A stretch of 9,002 bases of DNA from Gemmatimonadota bacterium. GTDB lineage: Bacteria > Gemmatimonadota > Gemmatimonadetes > Longimicrobiales > Longimicrobiaceae. The position numbers and the translations under genes were made by a program. Position 1 is the first letter of the stretch; each line of letters starts with the position of its first letter. The DNA is taken from positions 1 to 9,002 of the forward strand of contig JAHWJV010000120.1 of assembly GCA_019348265.1 (NCBI GenBank), given 5' to 3'. The notes beneath the pieces are model-generated. The model made no database searches. It was not told the origin of the DNA and saw only the letters and a program-made list of their open reading frames with translations. Positions 1-6,788 of this stretch are shown piece after piece.

Positions 1-486
1 TTCGACGTCGCGGAGGTGATCAGCGACGTTCACCAGATGAGCGCCTCGCTGATCCGAAAGAAACGGATCCGGTTCAGCATGGAGCTCTGCTCGGATCCGC
101 CGCTGGCCCTCGCCGATCGGGACAAGGTCCTGCACGTGCTCGGCAACCTGGTCGGCAACGCGATCGAGTTCACGCCTCAGGACGGCGAGATCCGCGTGCA
201 AACGCGTCGCTCGCCCCGTAACCCGTCTTGGCTCGAGGTGATGGTATCGGACACCGGGATCGGCATAGACCCGCAATTCCACGAGATGATCTTCCGAGAG
301 TTCGCTCAGGTGGACAGCTCCCGCGCTCGCCGCCATCACGGCACCGGGCTCGGTCTCGCTATCGCACGCAACTTCATCCAGCTGCACGGTGGAGACATCT
401 GGGTGGAGAGCGAGCTCGGGAAAGGGAGCCGCTTCTACTTCACGATCCCCTCCGTCGAGACGCGCCCCATCGCGGGTGACTCGTGA
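1..486 (+). CDS. Sensor histidine kinase, C-terminal ATPase domain (5' end outside window)
   Basis: The reading frame is open from base 1 (Phe-Asp-Val-Ala-Glu), so the gene begins upstream; the GTG at 16 is only an internal codon. The visible part is a HATPase_c catalytic domain, which binds ATP and phosphorylates the kinase's own histidine before transfer to a response regulator. Visible motifs are the N-box around GNLVGNAIEFTP (about bases 139-177), the G1 box DTGIGI (about 250-267), an F-box-like MIFREFAQVD and the G2 box GTGLGLAIARN (about 340-372), ending in GSRFYFTIP. The dimerisation/phosphoacceptor region and any sensor domain lie outside the window, so the signal is unknown. The stop overlaps the start of the receiver gene by 4 nt, so the two are very probably a cognate, translationally coupled pair. 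The short C-terminal tail shows no fused receiver. Confidence 0.93.
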   Translation, partial: FDVAEVISDVHQMSASLIRKKRIRFSMELCSDPPLALADRDKVLHVLGNLVGNAIEFTPQDGEIRVQTRRSPRNPSWLEVMVSDTGIGIDPQFHEMIFREFAQVDSSRARRHHGTGLGLAIARNFIQLHGGDIWVESELGKGSRFYFTIPSVETRPIAGDS

Positions 487-875
487 GCGGACGCGTAGTC
501 GCGGGGCCACGCATTCTCCTGGTCGAAGACAACGAGGCGATCCGCCACGCCTTCTCCATCCTGCTGGAGGAGACCGGCTACGAGGTGGCGCTCGCCGCGA
601 ACGGCGGCGACGCGCTCGACACCGCACGCCGCGAGCAGCCCGACCTGATCCTGATGGACCTCGGTCTCCCGGATCTCAACGGCCTCGAAGTCACCCGCCG
701 CCTGAAGGCTGATGACGCCACCCGTGGCATCGTCGTAGTCGCAATCACCGGCCGAGCGCTGGAGAGCGACGGCGAGGCGTGCCTCGCCGCCGGCTGCGCG
801 GGGTACCTGCCCAAGCCGGTCGACGCCGCGCATCTGCTGCGCAAGATCCCGGAATTTCTGGGGAACAGGGAATAG
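483..875 (+). CDS. Stand-alone CheY-like response regulator receiver
   Basis: This is a 130-aa single receiver domain with no output domain. The family accepts a phosphoryl group from a histidine kinase on a conserved Asp and signals through protein-protein contact. The full active site is visible: acidic pair E15/D16 (ILLVEDN), phosphoacceptor D59 (LILMDLGLPDLNG), the switch Thr T89 (VVVAITG) and Lys K111 in YLPKP. The start is GTG, overlapping the preceding kinase stop as GTGA, which favours translational coupling; no strong Shine-Dalgarno is seen. The last residues (Gly-Asn-Arg-Glu) and the TAG stop are encoded by a GGGAACA/GGGAATA heptamer repeat, so the native C-terminus may have been altered by the arrival of that repeat. 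Its likely partner is the kinase at 1-486; its downstream target is not evident. Confidence 0.93.
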   Translation: MSGRVVAGPRILLVEDNEAIRHAFSILLEETGYEVALAANGGDALDTARREQPDLILMDLGLPDLNGLEVTRRLKADDATRGIVVVAITGRALESDGEACLAAGCAGYLPKPVDAAHLLRKIPEFLGNRE

Positions 876-995
876 GGAACAGGGGGAAACACCGCGAAGG
901 GGCCGACGTCACCGGATGCCGGCCCCTTTCGCTTGCTGAGCAGGCTCTTCCCTCTTCCCTCTTTCTCATCCCGCTGTTCCCTGTTCCTATTCCCT
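861..995. repeat. Inverted heptamer-repeat element between convergent genes
   Basis: On the + strand, 861-884 is GGGAACA, GGGAATA, GGGAACA, then a G run. On the - strand, 995 back to 975 reads as the same unit (GGGAATA, GGAACA, GGGAACA). Degenerate TTCCCTC units also lie at 948-967. Read outward, both ends carry TAGGGAACAGGG or TAGGAACAGGG, giving terminal inverted repeats around 873-884 and 979-989. The first TAG of each end is the in-frame stop of the adjacent gene. This resembles a small palindromic, REPIN- or MITE-like intergenic element. The mechanism of spread is not visible and no target-site duplication was found. Confidence 0.7.
894..932. terminator. Possible bidirectional hairpin terminator
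   Basis: The left arm GCGAAGGGGCCG (894-905) pairs with CGGCCCCTTTCGC (920-932), with one bulged T and a 14-nt loop. It lies between convergent genes, where a shared terminator is expected. The T-tract after the stem is weak on both strands, so intrinsic termination is plausible but not certain. It could instead be the palindromic core of the surrounding repeat element. Confidence 0.5.
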
Positions 996-1928
996 CTCCA
1001 GCTTCGCGGTATTGATCCGGATCAGCACCTCGCTGAGCTCGCGGGCTGACTCGAAGGAGAGGGTCGGGGAGTGCGGGATGAGAAGGGGGAGCGGCACGTC
1101 GTCCATGAGGCGGCGGCGGGCCGCGCGCGTCATCAGCACCGGGTCGGTTGGATCGAGCCGGGCGATCTCCCAGCGATCGTCGGCACGCACGACGTGGATG
1201 CGATCCTTGTATTCGCCACCGTACACGAGACGGATGCGCTCTCCGAACAGCGGGTCCGCGCAAACGACCGTGAGCGGGCCGTCGCGGAGGCGGCGCTCGA
1301 TCGCCTTGGCGATGTCGGCGATCGCCGTCACGACCACTAGAGGGCTATCCAGCGCCTCGGTGATCCCGTGCACGTAAGCGGCATGGAACGCGGTCGTGAT
1401 CACCAGGTCGACTTTTCGCAGCTGCTCCAGAACGGCGGCTAATCGGTCCGGCGCGCTACGCTCCAGCTCCGACTCCAGAAAGACGGGGACGCACTCCAGC
1501 CCGAAACCCGGGCCAAGCTGCGCGCAGAACGCCAGCATATGATCCTCGGTCGACTCCACGAACGCGCACCGGAGCTGGGACGCGTCGGTGCAGCGCCGTA
1601 GCAGCTCCGGCAGCGCAGGGATAGCGATCTGCCGCTTCCACGCTTCCGCCATCACCCCCGCCAGCCACTGCGCGGATTCGGAGAGGAGAAAGCCGCCGAT
1701 TCGCTCCTGGACCGCGACGTACACCCCCGACCGCCCACGCACCTCCACCAGCCCTTCTGCTTCCAGCTCCTTGTAGGCGTCGGAAACCAGCCGAAAATCG
1801 ACCCCAACCTCCTCCGCTACCTCCCTGAAGCTCGGAAGGCGGTCCCCACCACGCAGTCGGCCGCGGTGAAGCCCGCTGATCACCCGGTCCCGCAAATGAG
1901 CCGTGATGTTGAACTTCGTCTTCGCCAT
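987..1928 (-). CDS. GntR-like winged-helix regulator with uncharacterised C-terminal domain (paralogue A)
   Basis: I place the start at the ATG at 1928, giving 313 aa. An extended GTG start at 1943 exists, but the sequence over it (GGAGGT, 7 nt before the ATG) is a good Shine-Dalgarno. Residues about 5-72 form a GntR-type winged helix: GDRLPSFREVA (28-38), a recognition region VDFRLVSDAYKELEAEGLVE and a wing RGRSGVYV. GntR proteins bind operator DNA as dimers and respond to a ligand bound by the C-terminal domain. The C-terminal domain, about 80-305, is not one I recognise; its alternating hydrophobic strands and helices suggest a Rossmann- or periplasmic-binding-like fold. It has CAFVESTEDHM (121-131), VDLVITTAFHA (173-183), FGERIRLVYG and IPHSPTL (284-290), all shared with the regulator at 5741-6745. 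It lies 150 bp downstream of the GAF kinase on the same strand, possibly co-transcribed. Its last codons and TAG stop lie in a heptamer repeat. Confidence 0.85.
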   Translation of the reverse strand: MAKTKFNITAHLRDRVISGLHRGRLRGGDRLPSFREVAEEVGVDFRLVSDAYKELEAEGLVEVRGRSGVYVAVQERIGGFLLSESAQWLAGVMAEAWKRQIAIPALPELLRRCTDASQLRCAFVESTEDHMLAFCAQLGPGFGLECVPVFLESELERSAPDRLAAVLEQLRKVDLVITTAFHAAYVHGITEALDSPLVVVTAIADIAKAIERRLRDGPLTVVCADPLFGERIRLVYGGEYKDRIHVVRADDRWEIARLDPTDPVLMTRAARRRLMDDVPLPLLIPHSPTLSFESARELSEVLIRINTAKLERE

Positions 1929-2078
1929 TCCAGCCACCTCCACACCTGAGTACGCACGAAGCGCCAGGCGAATACGATATCACCATGTTCGGCCTCAGGC
2001 CGTGGCGCAGCAAGCGGGCGGAGCGCGGCGCGAGCCCGCGGCTCAAGCCCGCCGAGTTCCGGGATCGGGGCGAACTCT
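1929..2078. other. Spacer between GAF kinase and regulator A, with short hairpins
   Basis: This 150-nt gap has two small perfect inverted repeats, CGGCC-TCA-GGCCG (1990-2002) and GAGCC-CGC-GGCTC (2032-2044). They could form weak RNA hairpins just after the kinase stop codon, acting as attenuators or partial terminators. Neither is followed by a T-tract on the - strand. I could not identify a convincing promoter for the regulator here, so whether it is read through from the kinase or started separately is open. A Shine-Dalgarno GGAGGT for the regulator lies at the 1929-1941 end. Confidence 0.3.
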
Positions 2079-3569
2079 TCAGGGATCGTCGCGAGTGGCG
2101 GAACCGAGAGCGGATGGACAGGGCAGCCAGAGCGTGAAGCAGGAACCCTCCCCGAGAGCGCTCCGAACAGTCAGATCTCCGTTCATCCGGTTCGCGAGAT
2201 CCAGCGCTATGGCGAGCCCCAGGCCAGAACCGCCGAAGGGGCGAGCGCTGGCCGCACCAACCTGCACGAACGGCTTGAACATGGACTTTTGATCCTCCTC
2301 TGAGACCCCACTGCCGTTGTCTGTCACGGCAATGAAAGTCCACGGTCCGGCCCCCTCCAGGGCCGCGCGCGCGTCCGGCATGCAGCTCGTTCCGCAGGAG
2401 ACTGCGATGGTACCACCGCGATCAGTGAAGTTCAACGCGTTGGTGAGCAGTATCACCAGGATCTGCTGGACGCGACGGCCATCGCCCAGATAGAGGTTGT
2501 CGGTGGAGCCCGCCGTTCCTTGCACCTCTACCCCGGCGCTAGCGGCCTGCCGCTCCACGAGCGTGAGTGCGGCTTCGATGGCTGCTTCCGCGCTATTCGG
2601 CTCGCGTTTGACCACCACCCGACCGGCTTCGACTTTCGCGAAATCCAGAACGTCGTCGACCAGCGCCACCAGGTGTCGGCTACTGTCCTTGAGCCGGGCG
2701 AGGTACGCTCGCTGCTTCTCATTGATCGGGCCGGCTATCTCGAGATCCAGAATATCGGCGTATGCCACGATCGCGCTGATCGGCGTCCGCACCTCATGGC
2801 TCATGGTTGCGAGGAAGTGCGATTTCGCGCGGTTGGCGTTGCGCGCCTCGTCGGCGAGCTCCTGCTGACGCAGGACCGCGAGTACGAGGCGCTCGTTCAA
2901 CTGCGCTGCTCGACTGCGCGCCTCGTCGACATTTCTGAGGAGGCGGGCATTGTCGAGCGCCATCGCGCAGCGACTCGCGAGTTCTTCCGCCAGCTCGACG
3001 TCCGCGTGAGTATACTGGTGGCCGTCGTTCGCGCTCACGAAGGTGATCGCTCCGAGAACGCGGTCTCGGGCCAGGAGCGGTACGACGATGATCGATCCGA
3101 TGCTGAGCGCACGAAGGTCGCGCAGGTTTTCCTCACTCCGCGCGGCGGCTACCAGCAGCTCATCGGGCACGCTGGTCAGCACTTCAATGCTCCGGGACCG
3201 CGCCGCGAGCGGAAGCCCCAGCGGATCGTCCCTGGTCGGGGGCCAGCCCGCCTGGAGCCGGCGCGCATGTTCCTGCTTCTCCGGATCGGGATGTAGAACG
3301 GCGAGGCGCCGCATCGATTCATCCTCGCCCACCACGTCCACGATGCACCAGGACCCCAGGTGCGGAAGCGCCATTCCCGCTATCGTGGTGAGCGTGCTTT
3401 CATAGTCGACCGGTTCGACCAGCGACTTGCTCGCCACGGCCAGGAGATGGAGTCCCGCAGCAGCGGGTGAGTACGTCGCCCAGGGCGCGCCCCCGACCTC
3501 GCCTTCGATTGCGGTGCGCGGCAGGGAACCGGTCGATCGGTCGAATTCTCGAAGATCGGGTGCCCCCAT
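2079..3569 (-). CDS. GAF-domain sensor histidine kinase
   Basis: This is a 496-aa soluble hybrid-less kinase. Residues about 40-210 form a GAF domain (IGSIIVVPLLARDRVLGAIT near 157-176, then a long helix to about 245). HisKA follows, with phosphoacceptor H258 in FLATMSHEVRTPISAI, then HATPase_c: N-box about 369-382 with N377, G1 box VTDNGSGV (D417), F-box FKPFVQV and G2 box GGSGLGLAI. The usual first Asn of the N-box is Ile373; the metal-binding N377 is kept, so activity is expected. No membrane segment or signal peptide is seen, so it should sense a cytoplasmic signal. The start ATG at 3569 has GGAAG about 7 nt upstream. It diverges from the KaiC-like operon and is followed by GntR-like regulator A. 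GAF-HisKA-HATPase resembles cyanobacterial CikA without its pseudo-receiver, but the arrangement is common and no orthology is claimed. No cognate receiver lies in the same operon. Confidence 0.92.
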   Translation of the reverse strand: MGAPDLREFDRSTGSLPRTAIEGEVGGAPWATYSPAAAGLHLLAVASKSLVEPVDYESTLTTIAGMALPHLGSWCIVDVVGEDESMRRLAVLHPDPEKQEHARRLQAGWPPTRDDPLGLPLAARSRSIEVLTSVPDELLVAAARSEENLRDLRALSIGSIIVVPLLARDRVLGAITFVSANDGHQYTHADVELAEELASRCAMALDNARLLRNVDEARSRAAQLNERLVLAVLRQQELADEARNANRAKSHFLATMSHEVRTPISAIVAYADILDLEIAGPINEKQRAYLARLKDSSRHLVALVDDVLDFAKVEAGRVVVKREPNSAEAAIEAALTLVERQAASAGVEVQGTAGSTDNLYLGDGRRVQQILVILLTNALNFTDRGGTIAVSCGTSCMPDARAALEGAGPWTFIAVTDNGSGVSEEDQKSMFKPFVQVGAASARPFGGSGLGLAIALDLANRMNGDLTVRSALGEGSCFTLWLPCPSALGSATRDDP

Positions 3570-3744
3570 GATGGCTTCCTTTCAGGTCCCGGCCGCTGCG
3601 GATTCCCTCTCCTGACCCGCAGGTCTCGATTATGCAATACTGGCGCCGGCCGACCCATTACGGACCGCCCGCCGCTCGGCTCCTTGGATCCCGGGTTGCC
3701 GGATCGGAGCTCTCGCCAATGGCTGCCCAATCGACAGAGAACTC
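3570..3744. promoter_or_regulatory. Divergent intergenic control region of the kinase and KaiC-like operons
   Basis: This 175-bp gap separates two divergent transcription units, so it should hold both promoters and any operator. On the - strand, CATAAT (3629-3634, preceded by TTG) is a fair -10 candidate for the kinase, about 50 nt before its ATG, but no good -35 is seen at the right distance. On the + strand no box is convincing. The kinase Shine-Dalgarno lies next to 3570. An operator for the two GntR-like paralogues would be expected here, but I found no clear palindrome. Confidence 0.35.
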
Positions 3745-4191
3745 GTGAGCTACCCCGAACCGACGGCGCACGGAATTGCCGCCCGGGAGCTCTCGGCGCG
3801 TCTTTTCGTCCATCTTGCCGGTGAATCGCCCGTGCCGGCGTCCACGGCCGCCGCGGTGGAGTCCGTCTGCCAGCGCTTGAGAGCTGAGCTCACGGCCACG
3901 CTGGGATCCGGAGGCGCCTCCGCCCTTCTGGTTCGCGCTCTGCACCTCGCGACGCGCGAGCACCCGCTGCTTGCGGGGGTGACGGTCGGAAATGACCCGC
4001 ACGAATGCCTGACGGCGCTCAGCGAGGCAATCTCGGGCAGAAGCGACCAGGAAGCCGCCGCGGCCGGCGCGGCGATCTTCACCCACCTCTTCATCTTACT
4101 CGTCACTTTTCTCGGTGAAGACCTGGGTCTGCAGCCGTTGTTCAAGTTCTGGCCCCATCTGGCGCGCGGCGTCGAGGAGATCGAGGGATGA
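3745..4191 (+). CDS. Uncharacterised 148-aa protein, KaiC-operon partner
   Basis: I do not recognise this protein with confidence. It looks largely alpha-helical with an Ala/Leu-rich middle. Residues about 56-78 read SGGASALLVRALHLATREHP. Residues 111-139 form the most distinctive part, with a hydrophobic helix FTHLFILLVTFLGEDLG then LQPLFKFWPHL. The hydrophobic stretch is too short and too interrupted by acidic residues to be a likely membrane segment. I recall similar C-terminal 'L-GE-L...WP' endings in small proteins beside bacterial sensor or KaiC genes, but cannot confirm this. It starts at GTG with a weak AGAGA Shine-Dalgarno and ends in a 4-nt ATGA overlap with the KaiC-like gene, so the two are almost certainly translationally coupled. 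A role as binding partner or regulator of that ATPase is inference from this coupling. Confidence 0.8.
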   Translation: MSYPEPTAHGIAARELSARLFVHLAGESPVPASTAAAVESVCQRLRAELTATLGSGGASALLVRALHLATREHPLLAGVTVGNDPHECLTALSEAISGRSDQEAAAAGAAIFTHLFILLVTFLGEDLGLQPLFKFWPHLARGVEEIEG

Positions 4192-5666
4192 TCGAGCGAA
4201 AGCGGGTCGAGATACGAAAGCTCCCGACGGGTGTACCCGGACTGGACCTGGTGCTCGGCGGTGGAGTTCCGGAGTATTCGTTCAACCTGATCGCCGGTGA
4301 GCCAGGGACGGGAAAGACGACTCTGGTTCACCAGTTCGTTTTCGAGAACGCCAGGCCGGGTTGCACGGCGATCTTCTTCACCATCCTGGGGGAGCCGGCG
4401 ATCAAGATGCTGCGGTACCAGCAGCAGTACGGCTTCTTCGACCCGAAGAAGGTAGGAACGAGCGTCCGCTTCGTTAATCTGACGGATGACGTGGTCGAAC
4501 GCGGGCTGGACGGCGTTTTGGAGCGGATCGTGGCGGAGGTGGGAGAGAGCGAGGCGAAGATCGTGGTGGTCGACTCCTTCCGCTCGCTGGTCGGAACCGT
4601 GGGTGGCGGAGACTCCGCACCGCCGGACCTCCATCAGTTTCTGCAGCGGCTCGCGATCCACCTGACGAGCTGGGAGGTCACCTCGTTCCTGATCGGCGAG
4701 TATGAGGAGGCGGATCGCCGCAGCAATGCGGTGTTCACCATCGCCGACAGCATCGTCTGGCTGTCGCAGGTGCCGGACAACAACTCGGTCGTGCGCAAGA
4801 TTCACGTGGTGAAGGTTCGAGGGCAGGGCTCGATGCCCGGCCTGCACACCTTCCGGATCACGGACGACGGGGTGCAGATCTTTCCGCGGCTCTCGCCCGC
4901 CGTGGAGGAGCAGGAGCGGGAGACCCGCAGCGGCCGTGCTTCCACAGGCGTCCGCGAGCTGGACGAGATGATGGGGGGCGGGATCCCCTCCGGTGATTCC
5001 GTTCTTCTCGCCGGCCCCTCCGGATCGGGGAAGTCGGTGCTTGCGACGCAGTTCATCGCGGAAGGCGGGAAGCGCGGGGAGCCGGGGGTGCTGGTCGTGT
5101 TCGAGGAGCACCCGAAGGAATACCTCGCGAGAGCCGAAGCGCTCGGTTTTCCCTTGCTGCGGATGATCCAGGAGGGATTACTGGAAGCGCTGTACTTACG
5201 TCCACTCGACCTCTCGCCCGACGAGACCCTCTACGAGATCCGGCAGGCGGTGGACCGGGTCGGAGCGAGGCGCGTGGTGATCGATTCGATATCCGGCTTC
5301 GAGCTGGCGCTCGCTCCCACCTTCAGGGCGGACTTTCGCGAGTCACTCTACCGCCTCGTCGGAGCATTGACCGGCGTGGGGATCACGGTGCTCACCACGA
5401 TGGAGATCATGCAGGACAGCTCGGAGCTGCGTTTTACCCCCAACGTCGTCTCGTTCCTCGCGGACGTGCTGGTTATGCTGCGCTACTATGAAGCAGAGGG
5501 GGGAATCGGAAGGGCGATCATGGTGGCGAAGATGCGCGGAAGCCAGCACAGCAAGGCGTACAGAGAATACGAGATCACGAACCGCGGAGTGGAACTCGGC
5601 GGTGATCTGGATGGGTATTCCGGCCGCATCAGCGGCGCTCCCCATCTAAGCAGGGACCCGCGGTGA
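4188..5666 (+). CDS. KaiC-like double RecA-domain ATPase
   Basis: This 492-aa protein has two tandem KaiC/RecA domains, CI (about 9-235) and CII (about 250-480), near the 519 aa of cyanobacterial KaiC. In CI, Walker A is GEPGTGKTT (37-45, K43) and Walker B ends at D129 (KIVVVDS). In CII, Walker A is GPSGSGKS (276-283, K282), the paired glutamates are E306/E307 (VFEEHP) and Walker B ends at D366 (RVVIDS). The KaiC C-terminal signature MRGSQHSKAYREYEI (449-463) is present. KaiC-family proteins form ATP-hydrolysing hexamers that control signalling; the clock KaiC also autophosphorylates. Here the CI paired glutamates read Gly68-Glu69. At the place of the KaiC Ser431/Thr432 pair I see Ser422 followed by Phe423, so clock-type two-site phosphorylation is unlikely. 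KaiA and KaiB genes are absent here. I give no symbol because orthology with kaiC is not shown. It overlaps the upstream gene by 4 nt and the next gene starts 74 nt downstream. Confidence 0.93.
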   Translation: MIERKRVEIRKLPTGVPGLDLVLGGGVPEYSFNLIAGEPGTGKTTLVHQFVFENARPGCTAIFFTILGEPAIKMLRYQQQYGFFDPKKVGTSVRFVNLTDDVVERGLDGVLERIVAEVGESEAKIVVVDSFRSLVGTVGGGDSAPPDLHQFLQRLAIHLTSWEVTSFLIGEYEEADRRSNAVFTIADSIVWLSQVPDNNSVVRKIHVVKVRGQGSMPGLHTFRITDDGVQIFPRLSPAVEEQERETRSGRASTGVRELDEMMGGGIPSGDSVLLAGPSGSGKSVLATQFIAEGGKRGEPGVLVVFEEHPKEYLARAEALGFPLLRMIQEGLLEALYLRPLDLSPDETLYEIRQAVDRVGARRVVIDSISGFELALAPTFRADFRESLYRLVGALTGVGITVLTTMEIMQDSSELRFTPNVVSFLADVLVMLRYYEAEGGIGRAIMVAKMRGSQHSKAYREYEITNRGVELGGDLDGYSGRISGAPHLSRDPR

Positions 5667-5740
5667 CGGCGGTGCCGGAGCGAGCCGAACAAGGCAGAAA
5701 TTCAGCGGCGCGATCGCCTGTCTCTCGACCATAGCACACG

Positions 5741-6745
5741 ATGCCCATCCCTCTTCCTCCCCCTCAACCCCGGCGGGCGCGCCGGTCGCCGGAGCGCCTG
5801 CTCTTCGACGAGATGAGGAGCGAGCTGGTCAGCCTCCTGCACCTCGGGCATGTTCGTCCCGGCGACCGTCTCCCCAGTATCCGGACGCTCGCGCACGAGA
5901 GGAGGTGCGACCATCGCAGCGTGGCGAGGGCGTATCGCACGCTCGAAGCGGAGGGCCTGGTCGAAATTCGCGGTCGCTCCGGTATCTTCGCGTCCGGCAC
6001 GGCCGAGTCGATGCCAAATAGCGTGGGTACCGACGCGGTGCGCCTCGTGGCGGGGGTGCTGGTCGAAGCGTGGCAACACAAGATGTACCCGGCGGATCTT
6101 TCTTCCCTGCTCCTGCGGGGTCTCGACAGCTCCGGCCTCTGCTGCGCATGTGTCGAATCGAACCGCGACCAGATGGTCGCGTACACCACGGAGATCGAGG
6201 CGATCGCGGGCGTTACCGCGCTACCGTTCTACATCGGGCCCACAGATCGTCATCAGGTCGGCGACCGGAGGCTCACCGAACGTTTGAAGGGGGCGATCGC
6301 GGCGGTCGACCTCGTGGTCACCACCAAGTACCACGCGAGGGCGGTTCGGGCAGCCATCGGGACCAGCGGAGTTCCGCTCGTCACCATCCGCATCAATCCC
6401 GAGCTCATTTCGGCGGTTCGACAGCATGTCGCCACGAGCGGACTGACGGTGATCGCCGCCACGGCGGAGTTCGGCGACCGGATACGTTCGATGTACGGAG
6501 CGACCGCCAAGGCGCGGGACAACATCAGAGTCATCATCGCAAGCGACGCTGCAGCCCTCCGCCGGCTTGACCCTCAGGCGCCCGTCCTGCTTACCCGAGC
6601 CGCCCAGGAGATGCTTCCACAGCTCCAGAACGTCCCTCTCGTATTTCCGCATTCCCCGACCCTGGACGTCGGAACGCTCGCCGAGCTCTCGAGGGCGATC
6701 GTAACTGTGAATCTACGCCGACACGCCGCACAGCCCCGCGCGTAG
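5741..6745 (+). CDS. GntR-like winged-helix regulator with uncharacterised C-terminal domain (paralogue B)
   Basis: This 334-aa protein is a paralogue of the regulator at 987-1928, matching along its whole length by eye. The GntR winged helix covers about 18-88: GDRLPSIRTLA (41-51), HRSVARAYRTLEAEGLVE and the wing RGRSGIFA. The C-terminal domain shares CACVESNRDQM (135-145), VDLVVTTKYHARAV (189-202), FGDRIRSMYG (244-253), PVLLTRAA and VFPHSPTL (301-308). That domain probably binds a small ligand or partner; its fold is unknown to me. The ATG at 5741 lacks a good Shine-Dalgarno, but the next Met (residue 24) lies inside the first helix and would cut the DNA-binding domain, so I keep 5741. The Pro/Arg-rich first 17 residues have no match in paralogue A. 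It follows the KaiC-like gene by 74 nt on the same strand and is probably in that operon. Confidence 0.88.
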   Translation: MPIPLPPPQPRRARRSPERLLFDEMRSELVSLLHLGHVRPGDRLPSIRTLAHERRCDHRSVARAYRTLEAEGLVEIRGRSGIFASGTAESMPNSVGTDAVRLVAGVLVEAWQHKMYPADLSSLLLRGLDSSGLCCACVESNRDQMVAYTTEIEAIAGVTALPFYIGPTDRHQVGDRRLTERLKGAIAAVDLVVTTKYHARAVRAAIGTSGVPLVTIRINPELISAVRQHVATSGLTVIAATAEFGDRIRSMYGATAKARDNIRVIIASDAAALRRLDPQAPVLLTRAAQEMLPQLQNVPLVFPHSPTLDVGTLAELSRAIVTVNLRRHAAQPRA

Positions 6746-6788
6746 TCGCAACCCGTCGAGGCGCGCGTCCCAGGAACTGGTCCGTACC

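Noticed and set aside
861..995. CRISPR-like array from evenly spaced repeats
   Set aside because: Units are contiguous 7-mers without spacers, and no cas genes are present.
1929..1943. Upstream GTG start for regulator A, adding five residues
   Set aside because: The extra codons coincide with a strong GGAGGT ribosome-binding site placed correctly for the ATG at 1928.
1985..2137. Small + strand frame of 50 codons, Arg-rich, starting MFGLRPWRSKR
   Set aside because: There is no Shine-Dalgarno, it overlaps the kinase 3' end in antisense, and its composition fits chance in GC-rich DNA. It could be a real small protein only if homologues exist.
2520..3296. + strand open frame opposite the GAF kinase
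   Set aside because: The kinase carries H-, N-, G1- and G2-boxes on the - strand; this frame has no recognisable domain.
3750..5111. Long - strand open frame (453 codons) opposite the small protein and the KaiC-like gene
   Set aside because: It is antisense to two genes with clear domain motifs or operon coupling. Its translation is rich in His, Arg and Pro with no domain, typical of a high-GC shadow frame.
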